Source of the DNA: Rhizobacter sp. SG703
Lineage (GTDB): Bacteria > Pseudomonadota > Gammaproteobacteria > Burkholderiales > Burkholderiaceae_C
DNA: 64,000 nt
Direction: 5' to 3'
Assembly: GCF_012275445.1 (NCBI RefSeq)
Contig: NZ_JAAZQK010000001.1
Span: 62,001-126,000, forward strand
The stretch's first letter is position 1. Each line of letters opens with the position of its first letter. The notes under the pieces were generated by a model. It was not told the DNA's origin. It ran no database searches and was given only the letters and a program-made list of their open reading frames with translations. This document shows positions 37,050-45,655 of this stretch, piece after piece. The translations under genes were made by a program, and so were the position numbers.

Positions 37050-38201
37050 ATGAGCCATGACATCGCGTCTCAGAGCAGGCGCCTGCTGCTGTTGTCCGGT
37101 CTGGGCGGATCGGCGCTGGCGGCCGGGGCGGCCCGGGCCGAGCCGGCACCGGCCTTCGGCGACCGCCATCCGCCGAGCCTGGAGACCCGGCTCACGCGCC
37201 ACTACGGCGTGCGCCATCCCTTCGTCGGCGCCGGCATGGGCTTCGTCGCGCTGCCGTCGCTGGTGGCGGCGGTGTCGAACGCCGGCGGCATCGGCGTGCT
37301 GGGCAACGGCATCGAGCCGCCGCCCGGCACGCAGGCGCTGATCCAGTCGATCAAGGCCACGACGGCGCGGCCCTTCGGCGTGGATTTCATCTTCGACGAC
37401 TCGGCGTTCGGACCGCTGGTGACGCAGGCGCACATCGATGTCTGCATCGCCGAGCGGGTGCGCCTGGTGGTGTTCCACATGAACGTGCCGCCGCGGGCCT
37501 GGATCGACCAGCTGCATGCGGCGGGTGCGCGGGTGTGGATGCAGGTGGCCTCGGTGGCGCAGGCGCTGGAGGCGGCAGCCGCCGGCATGGATGCGGTGAT
37601 CGCCCAGGGCTCGCAGGCCGGCGGACACAACAAGAGCACCACGCGCACGCTCCAGCTGCTGCCGCAGGTGGTCCGGGCGGTGCGGCCGTTGATGGTGCTG
37701 GCCTCGGGCGGCATTGCCGATGGACAGGGCGTGGTCGACGCGTTGGCCCATGGCGCCGATGGCGTCTGGGTGGGCACGCGCCTGGTCGCGTCGAGCGAGG
37801 CGCATGCGCATCCGGAGTACCAGCGCCGCATCGTCGAAGCCCGCGGGCATGCCACCGTCACGACCACGCTGTTCGGGCCGGAGTACCCCGGGCGGCCGTA
37901 CCGCGTGCTGCGCAACCGGGTCGTCGACGAATGGGCCGGCAGGGAAGGGCAGGTGCCGAACCCGCCACCGCCGCCCGCCGTCATCGGCAGCACGCTGCTG
38001 TTCCCGTTGACGCTGAAGCAGAACTACAGCATGCCCAAGTTCAGCGCGATCGTGCCGACACCGGAGACGACCGGCGACTTCGAGGAGATGGGGTTGCCGG
38101 CCGGCTCGGAGAGCGTGAAGTTCATCAAGCGGGTGCAGCCGGCGGGCGAGATCGTGCGGGAAATGATGGAAGAAGCGCGAGCGCTCATCCGCTCGTCTTG
38201 A
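37050..38201 (+). CDS. nitronate monooxygenase family protein with signal peptide
   Basis: 383 residues, FMN-dependent nitronate monooxygenase / 2-nitropropane dioxygenase fold. GAGMGFVALPSLVAAVSNAGGIGVLG, AQGSQAGGH (185-193) and LASGGIADGQGVVDALAHGADGVWVGTRL are the flavin- and substrate-site motifs. Unusually the N-terminus (SQSRRLLLLSGLGGSALAAGAARA, about 8-30) looks like a Tat-type export signal, so the enzyme may act in the periplasm. Shine-Dalgarno GGGAG supports the start. No neighbour explains the substrate. About 40 extra C-terminal residues continue the barrel's last helix. Confidence 0.85.
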   Translation: MSHDIASQSRRLLLLSGLGGSALAAGAARAEPAPAFGDRHPPSLETRLTRHYGVRHPFVGAGMGFVALPSLVAAVSNAGGIGVLGNGIEPPPGTQALIQSIKATTARPFGVDFIFDDSAFGPLVTQAHIDVCIAERVRLVVFHMNVPPRAWIDQLHAAGARVWMQVASVAQALEAAAAGMDAVIAQGSQAGGHNKSTTRTLQLLPQVVRAVRPLMVLASGGIADGQGVVDALAHGADGVWVGTRLVASSEAHAHPEYQRRIVEARGHATVTTTLFGPEYPGRPYRVLRNRVVDEWAGREGQVPNPPPPPAVIGSTLLFPLTLKQNYSMPKFSAIVPTPETTGDFEEMGLPAGSESVKFIKRVQPAGEIVREMMEEARALIRSS

Positions 38202-38300
38202 CGGCAGCGGCAATCCGGCAGGACGACGACCTGCCCGACGGCAACGCCTGTGCCGAGGCCTGTGCGTCGGTTGCGCTCGCTGGTCTGCTGCGTCGATCAA

Positions 38301-38353
38301 GACATCCCCAACATGAAGGACAAGCCGCCCGGACGGCTTGAGCTAGGGATGTC
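38301..38353. terminator. nested stem-loop, possible bidirectional terminator
   Basis: GACATCCC (38301-38308) pairs with GGGATGTC (38346-38353). Inside, CAAGCCG (38321-38327) pairs with CGGCTTG (38334-38340) across a six-base loop. It lies 100 bases after the nitronate monooxygenase stop. There is no T tract. Confidence 0.4.
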
Positions 38354-38469
38354 CGTGCGCGAAGATCTTCCGAAGAATCGGTTCCCGACCACCACGAGAC
38401 TTCAGGGAGGACACATGACTGTCCTGGTCTTGGCAAACGCTGGCGTGCCGCTGCGGCCGCCGTGCCTCC

Positions 38470-39831
<1,362 letters not shown>

Positions 39832-39868
39832 ACGGGCGGGCCGGGGCAGGACATTCGCGCCCGTCGGC

Positions 39869-39886
39869 GCGGACAAATTTGTCCGC
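39869..39886. promoter_or_regulatory. upstream activator site, perfect palindrome
   Basis: GCGGACAAATTTGTCCGC is a perfect 18-bp palindrome centred about 134 bases before the -24 element. Position and symmetry fit an enhancer-binding-protein site. Confidence 0.7.
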
Positions 39887-39941
39887 CCCGTTCCCGGCAG
39901 CGCAGAAGGCGCCATCGCCCGGATCGCGCCGCCATCCGCCA

Positions 39942-39955
39942 GGACAAATTCATCC
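39942..39955. promoter_or_regulatory. upstream activator site, imperfect copy
   Basis: GGACAAATTCATCC matches the core of the perfect palindrome (GGACAAATTTGTCC) except at two positions. It is centred 71 bases further on, about 63 bases before the -24 element. Paired sites of this spacing are typical of sigma-54 activators. Confidence 0.65.
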
Positions 39956-40010
39956 CGGTGGAGCGACCCGATCGATGCGCTTCACCTGGGAGAAGCGCCT
40001 CGATGCGGCA

Positions 40011-40025
40011 TGGCACCGCTCTTGC
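40011..40025 (+). promoter_or_regulatory. sigma-54 (-24/-12) promoter of the eCIS operon
   Basis: TGGCAC, 5 bases, TTGC: a full match to the -24/-12 consensus (TGGCACG-N4-TTGC has the same spacing; only the G after TGGCAC differs). The predicted start of transcription is near 40037, 19 bases before the first ATG of the operon. Confidence 0.75.
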
Positions 40026-40055
40026 GAAGAAGCACCCCAACAGGCCGCAGCCGCC

Positions 40056-40340
40056 ATGAACGCCAACGATCCGGTCGAGGAGATTGTCCGAGCCTTGTCG
40101 CGGTACCTGCGCCTGAACCCGCTCGCGTCCGACACGCTGGAAGGCATCGCGCAATGGTGGCTCACCGTCGACGATTTCTCCGAAGCCCGGTTGCAGCAGG
40201 CGCTGCAGCAGCTGGTGGATGCCGGCGTCGTCGCCGCGGTGCCGGCGGCCGACGGCCAGGTGCGCTATCGGCGTTCCGCGCTGAACGCGAGCGTCGACGC
40301 GCAGCTTGACCGATTCATTGCCGGACCGCGTATTCCCTAG
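40056..40340 (+). CDS. small winged-helix-like protein, first gene of the eCIS operon
   Basis: 94 residues, no signal peptide or membrane segment. The helices VEEIVRALSRYLRLNP, DTLEGIAQWWL and EARLQQALQQLVDAGVV followed by the hairpin VAAVPAADGQVRYRR fit a small winged-helix fold. Similar short proteins stand at the head of several eCIS loci; their role is unknown, perhaps regulatory or structural. The start at 40056 is forced by the sigma-54 promoter, whose transcript begins near 40037; the in-frame ATG at 39975 would lie upstream of it. It precedes the sheath gene by 8 bases. Confidence 0.65.
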   Translation: MNANDPVEEIVRALSRYLRLNPLASDTLEGIAQWWLTVDDFSEARLQQALQQLVDAGVVAAVPAADGQVRYRRSALNASVDAQLDRFIAGPRIP

Positions 40341-40348
40341 GAGGCCCC

Positions 40349-42307
40349 ATGGTGCAAGTGACTTATCCAGGCGTCTACATCCAGGAAGTGTCGAGCGGGG
40401 TGCACACGATCACCAGCGTGGGCACCTCCATCACCGCCTTCATCGACTTCTTCCGCGAGGGGCCGACCGACCAGGCGGTCGAGATCTTCGGCATGGCCGA
40501 TTTCCAGCGCATCTTCGGTGGGCTGGACGACCGCAGCGACGCGAGCTACGCGATCGCGCAGTACTTCCTGAACGGCGGCAGCTCGGCCTACGTGATCCGG
40601 GTCGCCAGCGGCGCGGTCGCCGCGAGCGCGGTGCTGCACCAGATGCCGACGCCGAACGAAGCGCTGGTCGTGCGCGCCGCGAGCGCGGGCGCCTGGGGCA
40701 ACAACCTGCGGGTGCAGGTCGACCATGCGACCACGTCGCCCGACACCCGCTTCAACCTGTCGATCACGCGCTACGACGGAACCACCGCCACCGCCAAGCC
40801 GCTGGCCACCGAGCGCTACCTGAACCTGACGATGGACCTGGCGGACCCGCGCTATGCGGTCAAGGTGATCAACGACAGCTCCCGGCTGGTCATCGTCGCG
40901 CCGGGCGCCGGCGTGCTCGCCACCGAGCGGCCGTCGGCCAACGGCACCTCCGGCGGCGCGATCACCGTGGCGAACCTCGGGCTCCTGAACGGCCTGTCGG
41001 GCAAGAAGTTCAAGGTCGCGCTCGGTGCCTTGCCGGCGCGTGACGCGATCCTCGCCGACTGGGCCGCCGAGGTGCCGGCCAAGACCGTCGACACGCTGGT
41101 CAAGCTGCGCGGCTACATCGAGCAGGCGATCCGAAGCTCCGGTGCCGGCCTCGACGTGCCGCTGCCGCTGCAAGGCGCCGTGGTCGAAGTCGTCGGTAGC
41201 AATCGCCTGCGCGTGCTGACCGGCGCGGCTGGCTACTCGCCGATGGAGCGCGTGACCCTCAGCAACTTCGGCGGCGGCGACACCACGGCGGCCACCCTCG
41301 GCTTCGACGCGGCGGCCACGGTCAATGTGCAGGAGTACCCGCTGGGCTCCGGCGCGTCGGCGAGTGCCGGCGCGCTGGTCATCGGCCCGCCCGGCACCGA
41401 CGGCGGCTTGATCGGCGGCAACGACATCCTCGGCAACCCGGCGCTGTTCACCGGCCTGTACGCGCTCGACCGCGTCGACCTCTTCAACATCCTGTGCATC
41501 CCGCACGCGGTCGCGCTGGACGACACGGCGACCAGCAAGGTCTACAGCGACGCGCTTGCCTTCTGCGAGCTGAAGCGGGCGTTCCTGCTGATCGACGTGC
41601 CGGCCACGATCGACACCGTGCAGGAGGCCAAGGACTGGCTCGACGCCCACGCGACGCTGCGCCACCGCAACGCCGCGCTGTACTTCCCGCGCACGCAGGT
41701 TCCCGACCCGGTGAACGACTTCCGGCTGCGCTCGGTGGCCGCCAGCGGCACGATGGCCGGCATCTTCGCGCGCACCGACAACCAGCGCGGCGTCTGGAAG
41801 GCGCCGGCCGGCGTCGAGGCGGTGCTCAACGGCGTGGTGCAGCTCGACATCCGCCTCACCGATGCCGAGAACGGCGTGCTGAACCCGCTGGCCATCAACT
41901 GCCTGCGCACCTTCCCGGTCTATGGCGGCGTGGCCTGGGGCGCGCGCACGCTGGTCGGCGCCGACCAGCTGGCGTCGGAATGGAAATACGTGCCGATCCG
42001 GCGGCTCGCGCTGATGCTGGAAGAGTCGCTGTTCCGCGGCACCAAGTGGGTGGTGTTCGAGCCGAACGACGAACCGCTGTGGGCCAAGGTGCGGCTCAAC
42101 GTCGGCGCCTACATGAACTCGCTGTTCCGCCAGGGCGCCTTCCAGGGCGCGACGCCGAAGGAGGCCTTCTTCGTCAAGTGCGACGCCGAGACCACCACCG
42201 AGGACGACCGCAACAAGGGCATCGTGAACATCCAGGTCGGCTTCGCACCGCTGAAGCCCGCTGAGTTCGTCGTCATCAGCATCCAGCAGATCGCTGGCGA
42301 TCTCTAA
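40349..42307 (+). CDS. contractile sheath protein
   Basis: 652 residues, phage-tail sheath family (T4 gp18, Afp2-4). The N-terminus VTYPGVYIQEVSSGVHTITSVGTSITAFIDFFREGPTDQ is the classic sheath start, where strands link subunits into the mesh. The C-terminal region (LNPLAINCLRTFPVYGGVAWGARTL, EWKYVPIRRLALMLEESLFRGTKWVVFEPND, LWAKVRLNVGAYMNSLFRQGAFQG) is the highly conserved sheath core. Contraction of this sheath drives the inner tube through a target membrane. Afp and PVC clusters have three sheath genes and T6SS has a two-gene sheath; only one sheath gene is in this window. AGGAGG Shine-Dalgarno. Confidence 0.94.
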   Translation: MVQVTYPGVYIQEVSSGVHTITSVGTSITAFIDFFREGPTDQAVEIFGMADFQRIFGGLDDRSDASYAIAQYFLNGGSSAYVIRVASGAVAASAVLHQMPTPNEALVVRAASAGAWGNNLRVQVDHATTSPDTRFNLSITRYDGTTATAKPLATERYLNLTMDLADPRYAVKVINDSSRLVIVAPGAGVLATERPSANGTSGGAITVANLGLLNGLSGKKFKVALGALPARDAILADWAAEVPAKTVDTLVKLRGYIEQAIRSSGAGLDVPLPLQGAVVEVVGSNRLRVLTGAAGYSPMERVTLSNFGGGDTTAATLGFDAAATVNVQEYPLGSGASASAGALVIGPPGTDGGLIGGNDILGNPALFTGLYALDRVDLFNILCIPHAVALDDTATSKVYSDALAFCELKRAFLLIDVPATIDTVQEAKDWLDAHATLRHRNAALYFPRTQVPDPVNDFRLRSVAASGTMAGIFARTDNQRGVWKAPAGVEAVLNGVVQLDIRLTDAENGVLNPLAINCLRTFPVYGGVAWGARTLVGADQLASEWKYVPIRRLALMLEESLFRGTKWVVFEPNDEPLWAKVRLNVGAYMNSLFRQGAFQGATPKEAFFVKCDAETTTEDDRNKGIVNIQVGFAPLKPAEFVVISIQQIAGDL

Positions 42308-42328
42308 CCCCTGCGCGGAGAACCGGCC

Positions 42329-42838
42329 ATGGCAAACACAGGCTTCGTCGTCAACGCCACGCGCGTCGACCCTTACAAGAACTTCAAGTTCCGGGTGCTG
42401 TGGGACGGCAAGACCGTGCTCGGCGTGTCCAAGGTCGGCTCGCTGAAGCGCACCACCGAGGTCGTCAAGCACCGCAGCGGCGGCCAGAACAGCTACGACC
42501 ACAAGTCGCCCGGCCGCTCGTCGTACGACGCGGTGACGCTGGAGCGCGGCATCACGCACGACCTCGAATTCGAGAAGTGGGCCAATGCGGTGTCCAGCTA
42601 CGCCGGCGATTCGGCGATGGACCTGGCCGGCTACAAGAAGGACCTGACGCTGGAGGTGCTGAACGAGAAGAGCCAGGTCGCGATCCGCTACTTCCTGTTC
42701 CGCTGCTGGGTCAGCGAGTTCACGACGCTGCCCGACCTCGACGCGAACGCCAACGCGACCGCGATCGAGCACCTGAAGATCGAGCTCGAAGGGTGGGTGC
42801 GCGATGTCGACACGCCCGAGCCGAGCGAGGCGGGCTGA
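42329..42838 (+). CDS. inner tube protein
   Basis: 169 residues, T4 gp19-like tail tube (Afp1/Afp5 family, also related to Hcp). The pattern DPYKNFKFRVLWDGKTVLGVSKVGSLKRTTEVVKHRSGG, YDAVTLERGITHDLEFEKWAN and YFLFRCWVSEFTTLPDLDANANATAIEHLKIELEGW is the family's two-sheet barrel. Stacked hexameric rings form the lumen that may carry cargo. Only one tube gene is seen here, where Afp has several. It follows the sheath gene by 21 bases. Confidence 0.93.
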   Translation: MANTGFVVNATRVDPYKNFKFRVLWDGKTVLGVSKVGSLKRTTEVVKHRSGGQNSYDHKSPGRSSYDAVTLERGITHDLEFEKWANAVSSYAGDSAMDLAGYKKDLTLEVLNEKSQVAIRYFLFRCWVSEFTTLPDLDANANATAIEHLKIELEGWVRDVDTPEPSEAG

Positions 42839-42844
42839 GCGGCC

Positions 42845-43621
42845 ATGCACGCTGCGGCATTCCCAGGCTGGCAGGCGCGCGCGTTCGGCAGCGGCGCCGA
42901 CGACGTGGCGGTCCCGTTCGACGCGGCCGAGGCGGGCGGCGCGACCACCGCGCTGCTCGCGGCCTGCCTGAGCGATCGCGACGGCCGTGCGCTGCCGGCC
43001 GACGAGGCCTGGGACTGGACGCTGAACCGGCGCCTGCACGGGCTGATCGCGGTGCGGCGGGCGGCCGGCGACGAACCGCTCGAACTGCAGGCGCCGTGCG
43101 GGGCCTGCGGCGAGCCGATGGCGCTGCCGCTCGATGTCGCGAGCCTCGGCAGCGAGCCGGCCGCGCCGCGCTTTGCATGGCGCGATGCGCAGGGCGTCGC
43201 GTTCCGGTTGCGGCTGCCCTGCGGGCGCGACCTGCGGCAATGGCAGCACCAGGTTCCGCCGTCGGCCATGGCGCTCGCGCGCACGCTGGTCGAAGCGATC
43301 GACGACCGCTCGGTGGAGGAGGGCGTGCCATGGAGTGCCGACGCGTTGCCGGCGCTCGACGATGCCTTCGAGGCGCACGACCCGCTGACCGCGTTGCGGC
43401 TGCAGGCCGGTTGCCCGGCCTGCGGCCAGGTCAACGACGTGGCCTGCGACCTGGAAGCCGCCTTGCTGGCTGGCTTCGCGGTCCGCCAGGCCGCGCTGCT
43501 TGACGACGTGGCGCGGCTGGCCGGCGCCTTTCACTGGAGCGAGGCCGAGATCCTGGCGCTGCCGCATTGGCGGCGCACGCTGTACCTGCGGCGCATCGAC
43601 GGGGCGGGGAGCTGGGCATGA
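42845..43621 (+). CDS. baseplate chaperone-like protein with paired CxxC motifs
   Basis: 258 residues. The C-terminal part, LAGAFHWSEAEILALPHWRRTLYLRRI, resembles the end of T4 baseplate hub assembly chaperones (gp26/gp51 type), which are common in eCIS and Mu-like clusters. Two CxxC pairs, C85-GA-C88 and C190-PA-C193, could make a split zinc site. The protein sits between the tube and a Pro/Ala-rich protein, and overlaps the latter by four bases (ATGA). Assembly role is inferred; not proven. Confidence 0.65.
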   Translation: MHAAAFPGWQARAFGSGADDVAVPFDAAEAGGATTALLAACLSDRDGRALPADEAWDWTLNRRLHGLIAVRRAAGDEPLELQAPCGACGEPMALPLDVASLGSEPAAPRFAWRDAQGVAFRLRLPCGRDLRQWQHQVPPSAMALARTLVEAIDDRSVEEGVPWSADALPALDDAFEAHDPLTALRLQAGCPACGQVNDVACDLEAALLAGFAVRQAALLDDVARLAGAFHWSEAEILALPHWRRTLYLRRIDGAGSWA

Positions 43622-44481
43622 GCGGGTATTTCGCGCGGCTGGTGGCGAAGGCGGCGCCGGTCGGTGCCGTGCCGCGTGCTGCGCCGGCGGTGGCGCCGCT
43701 GGAGCAGGTGGTGGAGGTCGAGTCGGTGCCGGTCGGCGTGGCGCAGCCGGCGGCCGCGGCGCTGTCGCAGGCGCAGGCGCAGGCGCCGCGTGGCGCGGAA
43801 CAGCCGCGGCCGAGCGCGCTGGCGCCGACGGTGCAGCGCGAAGCGCTCTCGCCGGCGGCGGCCGTGCCGGCGGTGCCGTCCGCACGGTCGTTGGCGTCGA
43901 CACCGGCGCGCGGCGCGCTGCAGGCGCACGGGCCGACGCCGATGCGCGGCATCGAGACCCAGGCGCGCAGCGAGAAGCCCGCGCCCGAGACGCCGTCGCA
44001 TGCGCAGCCGCTGACGTCGACGCGGCCCGGCATCGACCCGGTGGTCGCCGGACAGCCGACGATTCCCGCCGAGACGCGCGGCGCGCCGCAGGCCGGTCCG
44101 TCGATGCCGTCCACCGTGCGATCGATGGCGTCGCCCGACGCGCCGGCAGTGCTTCCGATGCGGGCGGCTGCACACACCACGCCGCCCATCGAGACACTCG
44201 CGATGCCGGCCACCATCGCCGGTTCGGGCTTCGACACGGTGGACGCAGCCGCGTCCCCCACCATCCGCACCGCCGTCGCCGCGATGCCGCTGATCCCGTC
44301 CTCCGCCCCGTCCCGCGGCGACCGATCCGCGCAGCCCGATGTCCGCATCGGCACCGTCTCGCTCGAAGTCCGCCTGCCGCCACTCCCGGCACCGGCTGCA
44401 CGCCTCGCACCCGCGGCCCCGGCACCGGCCCCCGCCGCGCCGCGCTTCTCCGCGCAGCGCCACTACCTGCGCTGGAGCTGA
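43618..44481 (+). CDS. Pro/Ala-rich protein of the eCIS operon
   Basis: 287 residues, almost wholly low-complexity: Ala, Pro, Ser, Thr and Val with scattered Arg. The first 20 residues (MSGYFARLVAKAAPVGAVPR) and the last 40 (VRIGTVSLEVRLPPL...RFSAQRHYLRWS) are less biased and may be binding ends joined by a disordered linker. The end pattern, a short strand motif then HYLRW, is found in short proteins next to Pvc16 genes. No enzyme or membrane features. Overlaps the previous gene by four bases and precedes the Pvc16-like gene by 3 bases. Function unknown. Confidence 0.6.
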   Translation: MSGYFARLVAKAAPVGAVPRAAPAVAPLEQVVEVESVPVGVAQPAAAALSQAQAQAPRGAEQPRPSALAPTVQREALSPAAAVPAVPSARSLASTPARGALQAHGPTPMRGIETQARSEKPAPETPSHAQPLTSTRPGIDPVVAGQPTIPAETRGAPQAGPSMPSTVRSMASPDAPAVLPMRAAAHTTPPIETLAMPATIAGSGFDTVDAAASPTIRTAVAAMPLIPSSAPSRGDRSAQPDVRIGTVSLEVRLPPLPAPAARLAPAAPAPAPAAPRFSAQRHYLRWS

Positions 44482-44484
44482 ACC

Positions 44485-45648
44485 ATGTCGCTCGCCGCGA
44501 GCCAGGAAGCCATCGGTGCCGTCAGCGAGCTGCTGAAGGTGCAGCTCGCGGTGCGCACCGGCATCAACGCGGTGGCGGTCGGCCGGCCCGAGGAGGCCAG
44601 CAAGGCGGCGTCGTCCGGCGCCGGCGGCAGCAGCTTCAACCTGTTCCTGTACCGCGTCGGCATCGACGGCAACCTGCGCAACCGCGCGCTCGACGACGGC
44701 CAGTCGCCACCGGTGTGGCTGGTGCTGCACTACCTGCTGACCGCGTTCGACGGCACCGACAGCGATTCGGCGCTGGCGCACAGGCTGCTCAGCCGCGGCA
44801 TGGTCGCGCTGAACGCGATGAGCATCCTGCGCCCTGCCGCGACCAACGCGGTGCTCGCGAGCAACCCCGATCCGCTGCGCATCAGCTTCGACGAGGCCGA
44901 TGTCGAGATGCTGTCGAAGGTGATGCAGGGCAGCGACGAGAAGTACCGCGTGTCGGCCGCGTTCCAGGTGCGCCCTGTGATGCTGGCGTCGACCGACGCC
45001 GCGCCGGCCTATGCGCTGCCGGTGCTGACGATCGGCCCGGCGCTGCCGCCGCCGCAGCGGTACACCGGCGTCAGCGTGCTGCCCGGCATGGGCCCGCGCC
45101 TCGGCGCGATCGAACCCGAGCGTTTCGCCGCCGGGCAGCCGTTCGTGCTGCGCGGCGCCGACCTCGCCGGCTGCGACCAGGTGTTCGTCGGCGCGGCCGC
45201 GTACCCGGCGACGCCGACCGCCGACGGCGGGCTCAGCGCGACGATCCCGCTGGCCGACACCGCCGCCGCCGGCACCTACCCGGTGTGTGCGGCGCGCACC
45301 TTGCCCGACGGCCACCTGTTCAGCAGCAACGCGCTGGCCGGCCACCTGCTGCCGCGCATCACCGGCGTTGCGCTCGACGGGCCGCTGGTGCCGCAGATGG
45401 GCAAGCTGTCGGGCAGCTTCACGGTCAGCGGCAGCCAGCTCGGCGGGCCGCTGTCGGCCGCCTATGCCGCGCTGTACCTGAACGGCCAGGCCCGGCTGCT
45501 GCTGGAGCCGCAGCCCGGCGGCACGCCGACCTCGCTGGGCTTCACCGTCGGCGACGCGCAGGCGCTGCCGCCCGACCCGAACTACCGCGTGATCCTGCGC
45601 GTCAACGGCGAGCAGGCGCTGGACACGCCGCTGCTCGCCTGGACCTGA
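44485..45648 (+). CDS. Pvc16/DUF4255 family protein with C-terminal Ig-like domains
   Basis: 387 residues. The N-terminal 180 residues (AIGAVSELLKVQLA..., SSFNLFLYRVGIDGNLRN, PPVWLVLHYLLTAFD, LLSRGMVALNAMSIL) match the DUF4255/Pvc16 family, which caps or terminates the tube in Afp and PVC particles. The C-terminal half is made of IPT/TIG-like beta domains (GPRLGAIEPERFAAGQPFVLRGADLAGCDQVFVG). Such extensions appear in longer family members. It is followed by the AAA+ gene after 7 bases. Confidence 0.8.
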   Translation: MSLAASQEAIGAVSELLKVQLAVRTGINAVAVGRPEEASKAASSGAGGSSFNLFLYRVGIDGNLRNRALDDGQSPPVWLVLHYLLTAFDGTDSDSALAHRLLSRGMVALNAMSILRPAATNAVLASNPDPLRISFDEADVEMLSKVMQGSDEKYRVSAAFQVRPVMLASTDAAPAYALPVLTIGPALPPPQRYTGVSVLPGMGPRLGAIEPERFAAGQPFVLRGADLAGCDQVFVGAAAYPATPTADGGLSATIPLADTAAAGTYPVCAARTLPDGHLFSSNALAGHLLPRITGVALDGPLVPQMGKLSGSFTVSGSQLGGPLSAAYAALYLNGQARLLLEPQPGGTPTSLGFTVGDAQALPPDPNYRVILRVNGEQALDTPLLAWT

Positions 45649-45655
45649 GACCGCG

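Noticed and set aside
39975-40055. Upstream ATG at 39975 for the first eCIS gene
   Set aside because: It lies before the sigma-54 promoter at 40011-40025, so it would not be on the transcript.
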